64,000 bases of DNA from contig NC_134839.1 in the NCBI RefSeq assembly GCF_965363235.1, forward strand, positions 55,395,560-55,459,559, given 5' to 3'. The position numbers were made by a program, and so were the translations under genes. The notes beneath the pieces are model-generated. The model saw nothing but the letters and a program-made list of their open reading frames with translations, was not told the origin of the DNA and searched no databases. This DNA comes from Mytilus galloprovincialis (lineage: Eukaryota > Mollusca > Bivalvia > Mytilida > Mytilidae). Below, piece by piece: positions 22,801 to 30,235 of this stretch (positions within the stretch are counted from its first letter, which is position 1; every line of letters begins with the position of its first letter).

Positions 22801-25163
22801 TCGTTGTGTTGAACATAGCTTTTCCTGCCTCCTTAATGATTGTTCAACTGAATTTTAAACTGGTTTAATTTCAAGATCTTTTTTTGTAAAAAATAAAATC
22901 GTAGAATAATAATTGAATATACAGTAAACAAAGGTTTTACAATCCGACTTTATTTATTTGAAAGAATTAAAATTGGTTCGACAACATTAATAAAGCTTTA
23001 TCAGATAAATAAAGGCAACAGTAGTATACCGCTGTTCAAAAATCATGAATTGATTGAAATGAAAATATGTGTAACAAACTAAAACCGAGGGAAACACATC
23101 AGCTATGAAAGGAAAACAACGCAACAACAGAAACACTGCAGAGCATAAAAAAAACAACAATGCAACATATATAGAAATGAACTATTAGATAACAACTGCC
23201 ATATTCCAGACTTGGTACAGGATATAGAAAGTTATAAAAATGGCGGGTTGAACCTGGTTTTGTAGTTAGCCAAACCTCGCGCTTTATGGCAATGTTAAAT
23301 ATACCGCTAAAATGACAAAATTACATGGCAGGAATACAGTACAAATACATACAAGAAAACTCAGAATAGAGAAATACATAAATAAATAACATAATAGTAC
23401 ATTTCGTCAGGTTTACCTCAGAATAACAACAAATACCTAAAAATTAATTTAGGACGGTACACAAAAAACAACATAATAGAATTACGAACTGTGTGTCACA
23501 CGAATGTATCAACGCCACTAAAAGTGACGTTACATGTAAATTTCTATAGTTGGATATAGATCGAGATTAGGTTTGTAATTATGTTATTTGATGAATTTTA
23601 TAACAATTACAAGAATATAAATATAGAATTGTGTAACTAATTGCATCATCTAACTATGTCGTTTTTTTTCGATCATACTATGTAAAACATAAGCGAATTT
23701 TATCCATTATTAGAATTATTACTTTTTGCAAAAGATCATGTTTTTAGTTTATAAACGGTTCAATGAAACATCGAACATGGTCCAATAATTTTTATTACTT
23801 AACAAGAAAAGTTTTAGTTTGCTTATGTTTTACAAACATTTTTGTGTGCTTCTTTCTTTCAAAATATTGCAGCACATCATTTATTTTTTTTAATTTTCAG
23901 AATGAACTGATGCCAAAATATCCCGATGCAGCAGGGTTTACATTTAATGTCTCTTTCTTTATTCTGGATTGGGGTGATACCGGAAGTGGTGATCTATATC
24001 TGACTAAATACGTACAGAGGACAGAGCCTCGAGTAGAATGTTTTAAAAATATCTATATTCCCAATAGGGTATATGAAGTTACAACTCACACATTTGCAGC
24101 TAAAAAACGATACAAAAGGTAATGCTTTGATCTGAATGTTGCACCTAATTGGGAGAATTATTTGGTGCAACATGTAAATGTCTTGCTTTAAAGTCATAAG
24201 AAACCTCAAATTAAATAAAATAAATGCATATGTTTTTTATAACTCAATGGATAGTTTACATATAAAACTTATGTACATATACTTTTTTCTGGAGAGAATT
24301 TTTTAATTTATTTATATTTAGAAGAAGTTTACTTTATTTTAATTGCTTCCTTCCAAGACATATTTTCCGTATGCAAAGTGACCTCAGTGTGACCCATCTC
24401 GTAAAAATCCGGTGATCGCAATACGCATGGATGTCCTTAAAAAAAACTATTATCTGAATTTACTTGTTAAACACGTGCTCAATTTCCATGCTTTTTTGTT
24501 GATTTTTTGTTGATTGTTGACAAACAGGTGACAATCGTTAAACTTCTGGTTCAAAACACGAACTTTAATTACCTGCCATATTTTCACAACAATACTGACC
24601 GATTGAAAAAAAATTGACGATTATACGAAATTTATGCGAGAAAAAATGAAAAATTCTTGAACAGAAGACTAAGTTTATGATGTTTGTATGCATTGGTTCA
24701 AGAATTGGAAGAACATTATTGTTCACCGGTCACTCATTTCTTATGACTTTAATTTGACTTCTGTTTTGTTGTCTTTTCACGTGTATAACATTTTAAATGC
24801 CCTTTTCTGTACCGAATTTTATTGTTTGCTCTTTATGTACTTTTAACTTCCCACTGATCGAGATTTAACAGGGTTTGAGGGCGTTCCCTCCAGGGAATCG
24901 ATAACATTAGTTACGTACCCTGTATAGCAAAACAAGTATACAAAAAAACCAACTGACATAATACTTAATTCTATCATCGTTGTAGATATCTACTCTCAGA
25001 ACACAACACAGTGATACATCACTACCGAGAGTGCCCGAAAGTTCCTCAATGGAAAAATTGTATGACAGATCCAAGATCCACAGACCTTAAGATGGAAAAA
25101 ATAAGGACTGAAATGACTAACAGAGTAAAAGCTGTACAGAAACATCTAGGAATTTATAATTAA
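4651..25163 (+). CDS. GT92 (DUF23) glycosyltransferase, five-exon gene model
   Basis: Exons 4651-4803, 19970-20552, 22589-22767, 23901-24118 and 24986-25163 join with GT donors, AG acceptors and matching phases (0, 1, 0, 2) to give 436 codons and TAA. The product has a short basic cytoplasmic tail, a signal anchor at about residues 17-33 and a lumenal GT92 domain, the plan of a Golgi type II transferase. Seen: KGKLAICAKIAYGTLSP entry strand, WFEYHRLMGVDK, the DxD-type motif GVVDFDEYI (Asp287/Asp289) expected to bind metal-nucleotide sugar, and a C-terminal IHHYRECP block near residue 390. Characterised GT92 members such as C. elegans GALT-1 add beta-1,4-galactose to core fucose; acceptor and sugar here are unknown. 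The start is uncertain: 4651 and 4669 are both in frame ahead of the anchor, and the frame is open upstream to 4297. Intron 1 is 15.2 kb. Confidence 0.9.
4880..5185. repeat. ~30-bp minisatellite, intron 1
   Basis: About nine imperfect 28-33 bp units built on GTTGCACAGTCTAGTTTTTT plus GTGGGGTTCGT. The T-runs vary in length between units. It starts about 75 bp after the exon 1 donor. Open frames on both strands here (for example a Thr-Asn-Pro-Thr-Lys repeat on the - strand) are by-products of the unit. Confidence 0.9.
5186..6464. other. intron 1 sequence without recognised feature
   Basis: Non-coding AT-rich sequence. A block at about 5758-6230 beginning TTAAAGGGAAACTTCGC has the look of an old dispersed repeat, but no second copy is visible in the window and no ends can be defined. 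Confidence 0.35.
6465..6620. mobile_element. hAT-like MITE, 156 bp
   Basis: Terminal inverted repeats CAGTGGCGGATCC / GGATCCGCCACTG, flanked by the 6-bp direct repeat CGTTTA (6459-6464 and 6621-6626). The inside is G-runs on the left and C-runs on the right (GGGGGGTTCC themes), so the element is largely self-complementary. CAGTGGCGGATCC-type termini are common among animal hAT-related MITEs; the 6-bp duplication is shorter than the usual 8. Confidence 0.85.
6627..7384. other. intron 1 sequence without recognised feature
   Basis: Non-coding. A doublet TGGTCGAAAATACCCGAA occurs at about 6744-6781. No gene, RNA or element boundary can be supported. Confidence 0.35.
7579..11100 (-). CDS. LINE ORF2: endonuclease and reverse transcriptase
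   Basis: 1173 codons from a true ATG. An APE-type endonuclease fills about residues 1-270, with the expected blocks ICSWNVGG, LLTETHVGY, LVGDLNAR near 150, SVVDYALVS near 235 and FSDCHC near 263. A Lys/Arg-rich linker follows. The RT spans roughly 500-850, with LKSGKSPGLDTITNEML, YRGIAI, CFVDFRKAFDKV near 645, GVRQGDVLSPTLFKLFINDL, LLYADDLVLIS near 745 (catalytic Asp pair) and QYKYLGI. A C-terminal Cys/His module (ICLYC...EMHFLLECPIY, near 1095) resembles the C-terminal zinc module of many LINEs. The protein would nick target DNA and prime reverse transcription from it. All catalytic motifs look intact. No RNase H domain is evident. Confidence 0.95.
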   Translation of the reverse strand: MKTSLNICSWNVGGLLSEHHDKSNDKNFLSELAQNDLVLLTETHVGYENHLKFDNFLYYPFCRPKSKNNRYFGGLGILICQEIRKGVNFLNNGTSEYQWLKLKREFFNLNKDIYLCLIYYAPKSQTDLLEIIEKDITDSYGSMGDILLVGDLNARTGSEKDYIDGDSTSHVPLFDENYDVDCFTEERVSKDLITDSRGKNLLEFCIGNQLRILNGRMCGDSTGKFTCFKPNGCSVVDYALVSQSLLQQILYFNVSDFKANFSDCHCKITFKILASFQLEKNKSHMKDFPLRYKWDTESIQNFQESFTHPVIQNELKYFLNNKIILDKKNVNDATYSIHSIYEKVCKVSLKKKKKRVKTCNHKKWFDQDLKSMKKHVNDKAILMSKFPKDPIVRGSFFKLNKQFAKLRRKKKREFRENILDRLSNLESENPKDYWNLVNQLRLENNSETKNNIDGDIWYKYFSDLSFIPENEHIKSKIKEIKSKLELLEKKNFGFSEIDFKITPGELQKALRQLKSGKSPGLDTITNEMLKVSQSYMQDCLLKLFNAILLSGIYPSNWSESYITPIFKSDNPQNPENYRGIAINNSLGKLFNTILYNRLDKFLSDNNIINKTQIGFSKKARTSDHIFVLKCLIEKYVKRGKGKLYVCFVDFRKAFDKVIHIGILYKLLQHTNNGIFYNILKSMYSNDKVCVKVEDKITDFFRYNVGVRQGDVLSPTLFKLFINDLPDILSNNYDDVNLNDEKIPCLLYADDLVLISDSKEGLQKRLDTLCTFCKDWCMEINVKKTKIIIFNRSGRLLNENFNVGNNSIECVKQYKYLGIVIQNTGNFNEARKQLFQKGQKASFKLYKDLKSSNPPIKTLLHLFDHCIQPIVTYGCENWGVINITSKRKNLSLYDIFKDWEFEKLNLKFCKYIIGVTKMCTNVAVLSELGRYPLYINLLTHMFMYWHRLENSPSDLLKNAYAELKMIESKGQTSSNNSWLSYIIFYSEKLGIDLNICKNLGKNKFKNLLKKQLKSNFQNDWEKMRDFYLQNQGKLDTYFSFKKSFDYENYLDLKHPQKHLLTKYRLSNHCLRIETGRHERITNVCGKYEILPRHERICLYCNTNCIENEMHFLLECPIYNNLRRDITDYIKKYPSLDSLNINDLFSWIMINEDSRFLSILCAYLDKGLQLRKSEN
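11101..11441 (-). other. 341-bp spacer between LINE ORFs
   Basis: AT-rich, with stops in all frames on the - strand. Most two-ORF LINEs have overlapping or closely spaced ORFs. A spacer of this size means ORF2 needs internal initiation, reinitiation or a separate transcript. No clear promoter or structured element is visible. Confidence 0.6.
11442..13331 (-). CDS. LINE ORF1: coiled coil, SGNH esterase, RG tail
   Basis: 629 codons. About residues 1-190 form an unassigned globular region. Residues ~255-405 are heptad-rich coiled coil (NKANLERENGELKCKIQ, KINKLDLELGEINKEM). An SGNH/GDSL-like esterase follows: VILMGTSNTENI near 428 supplies the Ser nucleophile block, VIVLHSLTNEL the third block, and AQDQFHLTPDG near 567 the Asp-x-x-His block. 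The last ~35 residues are an Arg/Gly-rich tail (GYGRGRPYRGRGGRGGRRGY), a plausible RNA-binding segment replacing the zinc knuckles or RRM seen in other ORF1 proteins. Esterase-bearing ORF1 proteins are known from CR1-like LINEs; their role is unproven, perhaps membrane or lipid interaction. Catalytic residues appear present. Confidence 0.9.
   Translation of the reverse strand: MADSGKFLNTDNIIREHSLDLTSIYDDYPYEHMPNKFKLPTTDKGKQTLIETIDQNLYAEAAHMVAFRIPHDKLYPWIKALHLVYYEHYGKSTQYAVSWFDEPDNWSEKTGNKTVCIELSTKTDQPNPLLYKIQLHINTGLIQIQGNHKDTFVTIDFPVLLQIVEKVVAHNLSTSEDKDSTKIKNAKQTLQSDITDTATLDINHNTFVKSPSGTKEISHKNNENQTMEQHEKNVVSQTVDQNNNMEKFMTCMEKHFTNALDKICQQQTDMLVSKMTSMDIAYKHTIQQNEERFTLMMDKVESVINKKANLERENGELKCKIQHINHETTLEKELLKTKMEIKCEMLTQKNKSQSDKINKLDLELGEINKEMQVRKNKIESLESSFTAFRKDIEDKEKEILSLKIHASSGDGEFQTVPISRPSKPSVILMGTSNTENIDPRISPDYNVHKVTAYTLDETEKELQKLESEPNVIVLHSLTNELMNKTPNDCVDRMTRICDDIRSRFNNIKIVISLPTPRSDSEDYNSDGQLITILMKTKFRGDDSVILCDNSNLAYKGQVMNRYIAQDQFHLTPDGTAVLAANIRDCIDKALNLPPRSTQGRTGYGRGRPYRGRGGRGGRRGYGRGRRGYR
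13346..14044. other. intron 1 sequence, may include LINE 5' leader
   Basis: No ORF or repeat of note. The first ~200 bp may be LINE 5' UTR; the boundary with host DNA cannot be fixed without a second copy. Confidence 0.3.
14045..15248. mobile_element. 1.2-kb MITE-like element with 278-bp internal repeats
   Basis: The left end starts with a perfect hairpin, AGGTCTTTCCAC-TTTTC-GTGGAAAGACCT (14045-14073). The right end finishes GGTGGAAAGACCT (to 15248), so the termini are inverted repeats of AGGTCTTTCCAC. Inside are about three tandem units with a period near 278 bp (TTTGCTTGTT at 14541 and 14819). The flanks TTA and TTC are nearly a 3-bp duplication, which would fit a Harbinger-like origin but is not proof. 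Each internal unit carries clustered AGGTCA half-sites. No transposase is encoded. Confidence 0.7.
14499..14524 (+). promoter_or_regulatory. clustered AGGTCA-type half-sites
   Basis: Three to four nuclear-receptor-like half-sites (AGGTCA or AAGTCA) in direct orientation with 0-2 bp gaps, including TCAAGGTCA, the extended site used by ERR/NR5-type receptors. A second cluster lies at about 14778-14802 in the next tandem unit. Motif match only; no evidence of function. Confidence 0.3.
15249..15784. other. intron 1 sequence without recognised feature
   Basis: AT-rich non-coding sequence with no supported feature. Confidence 0.35.
15785..15965 (+). repeat. diverged copy of GATGAGTCTTATGTAGACGA repeat
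   Basis: Diverged member of a dispersed family seen more clearly at 33778-34055, 36597-36832, 34935-35060 and 55628-55745. Shared landmarks are AGCTAAGGAT, GAGCATCACTGATG and TCTGGCGTAC. Confidence 0.6.
15966..16758. other. intron 1 sequence without recognised feature
   Basis: No gene or element boundary supported. Short frames here have no recognisable product. Confidence 0.35.
16759..16804. repeat. 46-bp near-perfect palindrome
   Basis: 22-bp arms (left TTTAATGGT...TTTGACCATG, right CATGGTCAAAG...ACCATTAAA) around a central GT, with only two mispaired positions. It could form a strong hairpin or cruciform. It may be a minimal MITE or a solo palindrome; nothing else marks it. Confidence 0.85.
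17015..17590. repeat. palindromic GAATTC/TACGTATA array
   Basis: About 570 bp built from short self-complementary modules: GTATATACGTAA, AATCGAATTC, GAATTCGATTTACG and CAGAAATAATTA, in alternating orientation with no fixed period. Because modules are palindromic and mixed in orientation, most sub-segments can pair with many others. No coding. Confidence 0.85.
17591..18280. other. intron 1 sequence without recognised feature
   Basis: AT-rich non-coding sequence; nothing supported. Confidence 0.35.
18281..18474 (-). repeat. retroelement 3' tail fragment
   Basis: Inverted copy of the last part of the tail that follows the RT fossil at 3403-4262; includes the terminal segment missing there (reverse complement of GACACATTCCCCATTTCC). 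Truncated at its upstream side, as expected for a 5'-truncated retrotransposition product. Confidence 0.75.
18475..19169. other. intron 1 sequence without recognised feature
   Basis: No supported feature. Confidence 0.35.
19170..19690 (-). repeat. retroelement 3' tail fragment, longer copy
   Basis: About 520 bp of the same tail in inverted orientation, matching 3800-4262 plus the terminal segment. It ends about 280 bp before GT92 exon 2. Better preserved than the copy at 3403-4262 where they overlap. Confidence 0.8.
19970..20552 (+). CDS. GT92 gene exon 2
   Basis: Largest exon, bounded by TTTACATTTCAG|AATGTC and AATCG|GTAAGT. Encodes the lumenal start of the GT92 domain, including KLAICAKIAYGTLSP, LIEWFEYHRLMGVDKVL and a run of paired cysteines (CCIF, QCQIPQC). 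Upstream in-frame sequence from 19805 is intronic read-through; the phase match to exon 1 supports splicing at 19970. Confidence 0.92.
20553..21639. other. intron 2, unassigned part
   Basis: Non-coding, AT-rich. An AATAAT-type low-complexity run lies near 21335-21372. Confidence 0.4.
21640..21870 (+). repeat. LINE-like 3' tail
   Basis: A T-rich stretch followed by TTTACAATAAAATCTTGAAAATCTTGAA: a polyadenylation-type AATAAA and a short direct repeat of ATCTTGAAA, the pattern of a 5'-truncated LINE 3' end. Confidence 0.5.
22187..22302 (+). repeat. diverged retroelement tail end
   Basis: Carries GTTGAAGAC, TCGAGTTGTTGTCTATTTGA and CACATTCCCCATTTC, the terminal segment of the tail seen inverted at 18281 and 19170. 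Diverged and short. Confidence 0.55.
22589..22767 (+). CDS. GT92 gene exon 3 (DxD motif)
   Basis: Acceptor TTTTTCTAG|GGTTTT, donor AAAT|GTATGT. It completes the Gly codon split after exon 2 and carries the GVVDFDEYI motif expected to coordinate metal and nucleotide sugar, plus two Cys (PQCSHD, YSCQEK). Confidence 0.92.
23030..23535. repeat. probable dispersed repeat in intron 3
   Basis: Region rich in AACAACG/AACAACA blocks with GAGGGAAACACATCAGC. Its style matches a large MITE-like mussel repeat that I recall, but both ends are unclear and no second copy is visible here. Confidence 0.4.
23901..24118 (+). CDS. GT92 gene exon 4
   Basis: Acceptor AATTTTCAG|AATGAA, donor AAAAG|GTAATG, ending in phase 2. 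Encodes AAGFTFNVSFFILDWGD and the PRVECFKNIYIPNRVYEV segment typical of the GT92 C-terminal half. Confidence 0.92.
24119..24985. other. intron 4
   Basis: Non-coding; no feature recognised. Confidence 0.6.
24986..25163 (+). CDS. GT92 gene exon 5 (C-terminus)
   Basis: Acceptor CGTTGTAG|ATATCT. Encodes VIHHYRECPKVPQW, the conserved C-terminal block of DUF23 proteins, a final Cys, a basic amphipathic tail (TEMTNRVKAVQKHL) and the TAA stop. Confidence 0.92.
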
Positions 25164-26539
25164 GTAATGTGGTACAAATTCAATGTTTTAGTCTGGCAAC
25201 CTGTGGCTGTCTGCTTTTGTATCGATGAACAAACAAGTAAGACTGCGAGCTACTGTTCACTGATGATACCCCTGCCGCAACTGGATAAGTAATTTTAATA
25301 GTGTAAAAATATGTAAGCGTTCTGTAAACAGGAAGTTGTTGAGTGATAAATCTGAAAACGCATCACACGGTATAGCTGACTAGTTTAAAACCCTGGAACC
25401 AAATTTTAGAAATCCTTATGATGTAGTTCCTGAAAAAAATGTGACGAAAAATGTTCATGGGACGGATTGACGGACGGACATACAGAGATATACCCCAATA
25501 ATTCTAATATGATTTGAATATTAGGGAATACATTGTTATGCCTTGGTCGAGAAGACTTCCGGTTGTTATTCTTGACGTCGGTTATTTTCCGATAGACGAC
25601 GTTGACCGAACTTCTTTTCGTAACCAATGTAAACAAGATGGTGGCGTTAAAAAAAGAATCCGGATCGACATTTAAACGTAAATTTGAATTATAAACACAA
25701 ATTAATGATGATAAGAATTTTTGTAGTTTATTTTTTTTTTTATCAGATATCAAATTTTACGGAGTACATAATTTTGCTTTAACCAACTAATATATATTAA
25801 TCCGCCAGGCCTCTTTAATGAAACTAATATACAATTTACGTGCGTGTAATAGAAGTTTCGAGTGTGGAAAAATACATTCCGTATCTCAAATTTTAAAGAA
25901 TTATAAGGATTATTGTTATCGGACTTTTATTTGTTTGAGAGTGAATTGGTCGCGTTTATGCACCAATAAATTCCTTTAAAACTGCGTTTAATCCTATATT
26001 AATTTTGGTAAAGTGGGGGTATAGATATTACAATTTCGGCTTTATCGAATAACCTTTTATTACTAGACGGAATCGAACTCATAACTTACACATTTTTTTT
26101 ACTTTTGGTACGTTTTTCCTCATACATAAATATGTAAATCAGATTTTAATTTGAAACTGATTAAATGTAAAAAAAAAAAAAAGCCACAAATATGGAAACA
26201 TAACGTAAAATATGTTAACTAACATATCAAATGTAACAAAACAGACATATTGTGATCATTAAATATATTTCAATTTACCATAAACATAATCAAACTGACC
26301 AACAATGATCTTCAAACATATTGAAACACATGCACGAATGAAATATGACCCTCAAACCAATTATGTGTGTTAAAATAAAAAATCAAAAATATGATGTCCA
26401 ATGCATTTTAAGAAATTCATTAATTTATTGTATGTTTTTCATTTGTATTTATGTAGACATAAAAATTGAATTTCATGTAAACAAAACTTCGCATCAAGGT
26501 ACAGATACAAACATTGAAATTGTATTGTCTACATTTGAA
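25164..26539. other. GT92 3' UTR and intergenic sequence
   Basis: No clear AATAAA close to the stop. A Kozak-like AACAAGATGGTGGCG at 25628-25642 opens only 18 codons. Nothing else supported. Confidence 0.4.
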
Positions 26540-26544
26540 TAATG

Positions 26545-29500
26545 CACGGTGGGTATGGTTGTCCTGCGAGAGAACGTACTGTGCTGGTGATTCGGTCCTG
26601 ACGGGTGCTGGTGATCAATGAAAAAATGTAAACAAAGACGAAAATGATGATTTTTGACGTTTTCACTCATAAAAAATGGAAGAAAACAGTTGAGATTTTT
26701 CAATTTCGTTTCTTATGGGTTCATATATAAACCATTAAAATATTGACCCTCTAAACTGTTTCAGTAAGCGTAACACAAAAATGCTCATTTTCAGAAAATC
26801 TCGAACTGAAAAAATAAAACAAAAATGTTCATAGAGTCCGCTTTCTATACCGCAATCCACACGACAAAACAATTTTGTGAAAAAACATTGCAATTTCTTA
26901 AAATTTAGCATTTTCTCAATTTATGCATGTCCTGATACTGTGCTGGTGGGTCCTGTCATTGTGCTGGTGGGTCCTGATACGGTGCTGGTGATTTTGGATA
27001 AGAAGTTGGTCATATTTGAAACAAATGTTACAAAATCAATAAAATTGGGCAGATAATTGTTGCCAACAGGATCTATGACTCCTATTTTAGCTCTTGTGCA
27101 TCCATTTGGCTGTTTAATATGTGTTTTCAAATGATCTTAACTTGTATTACATAATAACATAAAAGGGCAACATCTTTCGTCCAATATCAGATAACAATAT
27201 ATAGTATCTAAAATAAGTTAAAAATTCCACAATACTATATAATTCATTTTATGTGTCAATTTGTTCGAAAAAAGTCGAAAAGAAGAGTTTAAGTTAATGT
27301 CAATGATTATCTGTCGCTTTCTAGATCTATGCTTAGCATTTATTTCAGATGACATGGACTCCTCACTCTGATGACCCTGCTGCCTTTCATAACTTCATCC
27401 GTATACATATATTAATAGATAAACGAAAGGCTGCAACTGGTATTTTTGTATTTAAAATGATTCGTTGTAACGGGAATATTTGTGGTGAATGGAAACTGTG
27501 AGGGTCAAAATCTTAAATTGCTTATAAATGTTGCTGGACCTAGTTTCGTTATCTGATCCGAATTTTCTGAAATGTGCAAGGTAGATAGACATTTTGATTT
27601 GTTTACTCGGTAATGAACCCTTGTGTTGATCCCATGGTAAACATAACAAAAATCTCTGTACAAAGGTCTGTGAATTTTCTACAAAAATTGTGATTTTATT
27701 TTCACTAAATTCTCTTTTTTCTACTAAATACAATTATGAACTATAATAAATAATAATGCTTTGCAAGAAGTTTCCCCTTGATATATGCACATTTCGTAAT
27801 TGACATTGTCATAAACCGTACACGAAAAGATAAAATATTGATATAAGTACTTAATTTGCATCTTTGAACCCCCACCCGGCTTGTTTTTTAGGAGCCTGGG
27901 TGTCTAAAAATGGTCGATTACAGACAGCCGAGTACGCATTTTACTTTCTAGGCGTGTTTATGTTTTTTAAATATAAATTAAGGCTACATTTTAATATAAT
28001 AATTCTATGAATTCACAATATAAAAAAATGCAGAAAAAAAATGAATGAAGTGAAATATCTTAGTAAGGAGTCATAACTACAGAGATGGTGTGTTTGACAC
28101 ACAAAACTTAAAAGCTTAGTGATATTACCAATATTAAAATAAAAGTGTATTTTAGTTGGGTATTTTTTCCATTTACTCATTTTCAATTATAATCAAGGCA
28201 CATTTGATTTTTATTCATGAAAAATATTTAAATATAGAAAAGTAGGACACATTGTTCACTTCCTCCCCCGTAATTCTTTATCAAAAATATTTATTTTGAA
28301 ATGAAAAAGCTAAGAAATCTTAGGTTTTTTAGTGTTTTCTAGGTTATCTCGTCTTCATTCTCTGACATATTCTAGCTTGCCCTTTCATAAAATAGTGATT
28401 TTTTTAGTGTTTTATCGAATTTTCGAAAAACAAATACCTGATAACCGCTTAGACAAAAAAAAATATGTTGGAAAAATCTTACAGCAAGTGATTCTTAATA
28501 GCTATAGCCTCGGTCACACCTTACCGGATAGCTCGAACGGACGCCTAACGGATAAAAAAAAGTTATCCGTTGACAAAATTTGTATCTGTTGGGAGTCCGT
28601 TGGTGTACTAACGAACATGTAACGAATGCCAAACGGACACACAACGGACACTGAACGTACGTGAAACGGATACGTACCGGACAGAATGGACGTCGAACGT
28701 ACATCCAACGGACGAGTACCGGATAAAACAGACACCACTATGGAAGCGTAACGGATAAAACGGATGAACAAAATAATCTGAAAATTAAAGGCAATAAACC
28801 ATGAGAAATTTCAATTGGCATTTGTCCATTTTACATCCGGTAGTCATCCGTTTTATCCGTTATCCTTCCGTTAATATCCGTTTTACATCCGTTTTATCCG
28901 TTAGGCGTCCGGTAGACATCCGTTGGTGAATTGGTCTACCGGATCTCCAACGGATGCATAACGGATACGTAACGGATACAAAACGGACGAGTACCGTACA
29001 AAACGGATGCCTAACGGACGTTCAACGGACATTTTATCCGTTGGACGTCCGTTCAAAGTTTGAACATGCTCAAAATTTTCCACCGGACAGAACGGACGTC
29101 AACGGATAAAACGGACGCTTAACGGACATGCAACGGATATGGACGGACGCCTAACGGATAAGAACGGACGTCCAACGGACATGAACGGATTGAGAAAAAG
29201 TTATCCGTTAGGCGTCCGTTCGAGCTATCCGGTAAGGTGTGACCAAGGCTAATATAAGATACATTTTTCTTTTACAATCCACCTTTAAAATTTTACGGGA
29301 AACTATTCCAAGCTTTCACTGTAACCTCGCTCTAACTTATCCCCCTCCCTCCCCCCAAAAAAACCACCAAACAAACAAACCCACAATACTATTGTCATTC
29401 TTATAGTCAACCCTCAATTGTTCACAAACAAATGTGTTTTAAGCTGCTAAAGACATGATTCAAACGCTCAGAAAGTCCTTTGTTCTATATTTATGCAAAA

Positions 29501-30230
29501 CCTTTCACATTTTTATTTTATGGGTTATTGTTGAAGGTCGTACGATGACGTATGGTTGTTAACACATACTTCCTTTGGTTTCTTATGGAAATTTGTCCAT
29601 TGACAACACACATACCACATCATCTACATTATATTAAGTATTGTATAAATTACAACGTATTTTGGTGATCTTGCAAAATGATCGTAATCCCGAAAATCGT
29701 AAACATATTTTCTTATCTAATAAGGGGACAAGAAGGGTTCCATTAACAGGCCAATAAATAAGATTACAGTTAATTTCATTTTTTTTAAATAGGGGTATTT
29801 TTTCTCTCATAATAACAGTAAACAGATTCACAACAATGTCAATTTCAAGAAAGCAGACAACAGCTAATTAGTAAACAACAGTACAGCATCAATGCTCTTG
29901 AATATATGCCACTTTTAACTAAAATATAAAAGCACAGAACCAGGACATAGGAGCACAGAACCAGGACCGTTTTTCTTATCACCAGCACAGCGTCAGGACA
30001 ATTTCGTTTAACGAACTTGCACGACTTTTGCAATATAATATTGTTGTAATATACTTTGCATGGTACTTATGACACATCAGAGAAAAATTAAGCAACAAAA
30101 CAGTCGTTTTATTGCCGTTCTGATACAATGTAAACAAACCCACCAGCACAGAATCAGGACCCACCAGCACCCGTCAGGACCAAATCACCAGCACAGTACG
30201 TTCTCTCGCAGGACAACCATACCCACCGTG
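26545..30230. mobile_element. Transib-like non-autonomous element, 3.7 kb
   Basis: Ends are inverted repeats of 69 bp with one mismatch, starting CACGGTGGGTATGGTTG, flanked by the perfect 5-bp direct repeat TAATG (26540-26544 and 30231-30235). A 5-bp duplication plus a CACGGTG heptamer is the signature of Transib elements, the group related to RAG1, whose ends resemble the V(D)J heptamer CACAGTG. Subterminal zones repeat a ~21-bp module containing GGTCCTGAT and GTGCTGGTG: in the left TIR, at 26937-27000, inverted at 29930-30000, and in the right TIR. No transposase frame is recognisable. A 743-bp element (28507-29249) and a diverged retroelement tail (about 29515-29640) lie inside. Termini and duplication are observed; Transib assignment is inference. 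Confidence 0.8.
28507..29249. mobile_element. 743-bp ACGGAY-saturated element
   Basis: Inverted repeats of about 48 bp (GCCTCGGTCACACCTTACC... and its complement GGTAAGGTGTGACCAAGGC), flanked by TA at 28505-28506 and 29250-29251. Nearly the whole interior is AACGGAC/AACGGAT or the complement GTCCGTT/ATCCGTT, recurring roughly every 8-14 bp, with a central strand switch (mostly + motifs to ~28760, mixed in the middle, + again to the right). Frames found on the - strand (VRS-, RPF-, RY-rich) are read-outs of the motif and not genes. CpG content is far higher than in the surroundings. Probably a non-autonomous DNA transposon. Confidence 0.8.
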
Positions 30231-30235
30231 TAATG

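Noticed and set aside
25628-25698. Kozak-like ATGGTGGCG start after the GT92 gene
   Set aside because: The frame stops after 18 codons with no convincing donor; not enough for a first exon.
27345-27490. TTTATTTCAG followed by an ATG frame of ~50 codons inside the Transib-like element
   Set aside because: No similarity to Transib or RAG1 recognised and no partner exon; probably chance.
28495-29083. Overlapping - strand frames with VRS/RPF/RY repeats that look like a repetitive protein
   Set aside because: They are translations of the ACGGAY motif in several frames; no frame is favoured and the inverted ends show it to be a transposon interior.
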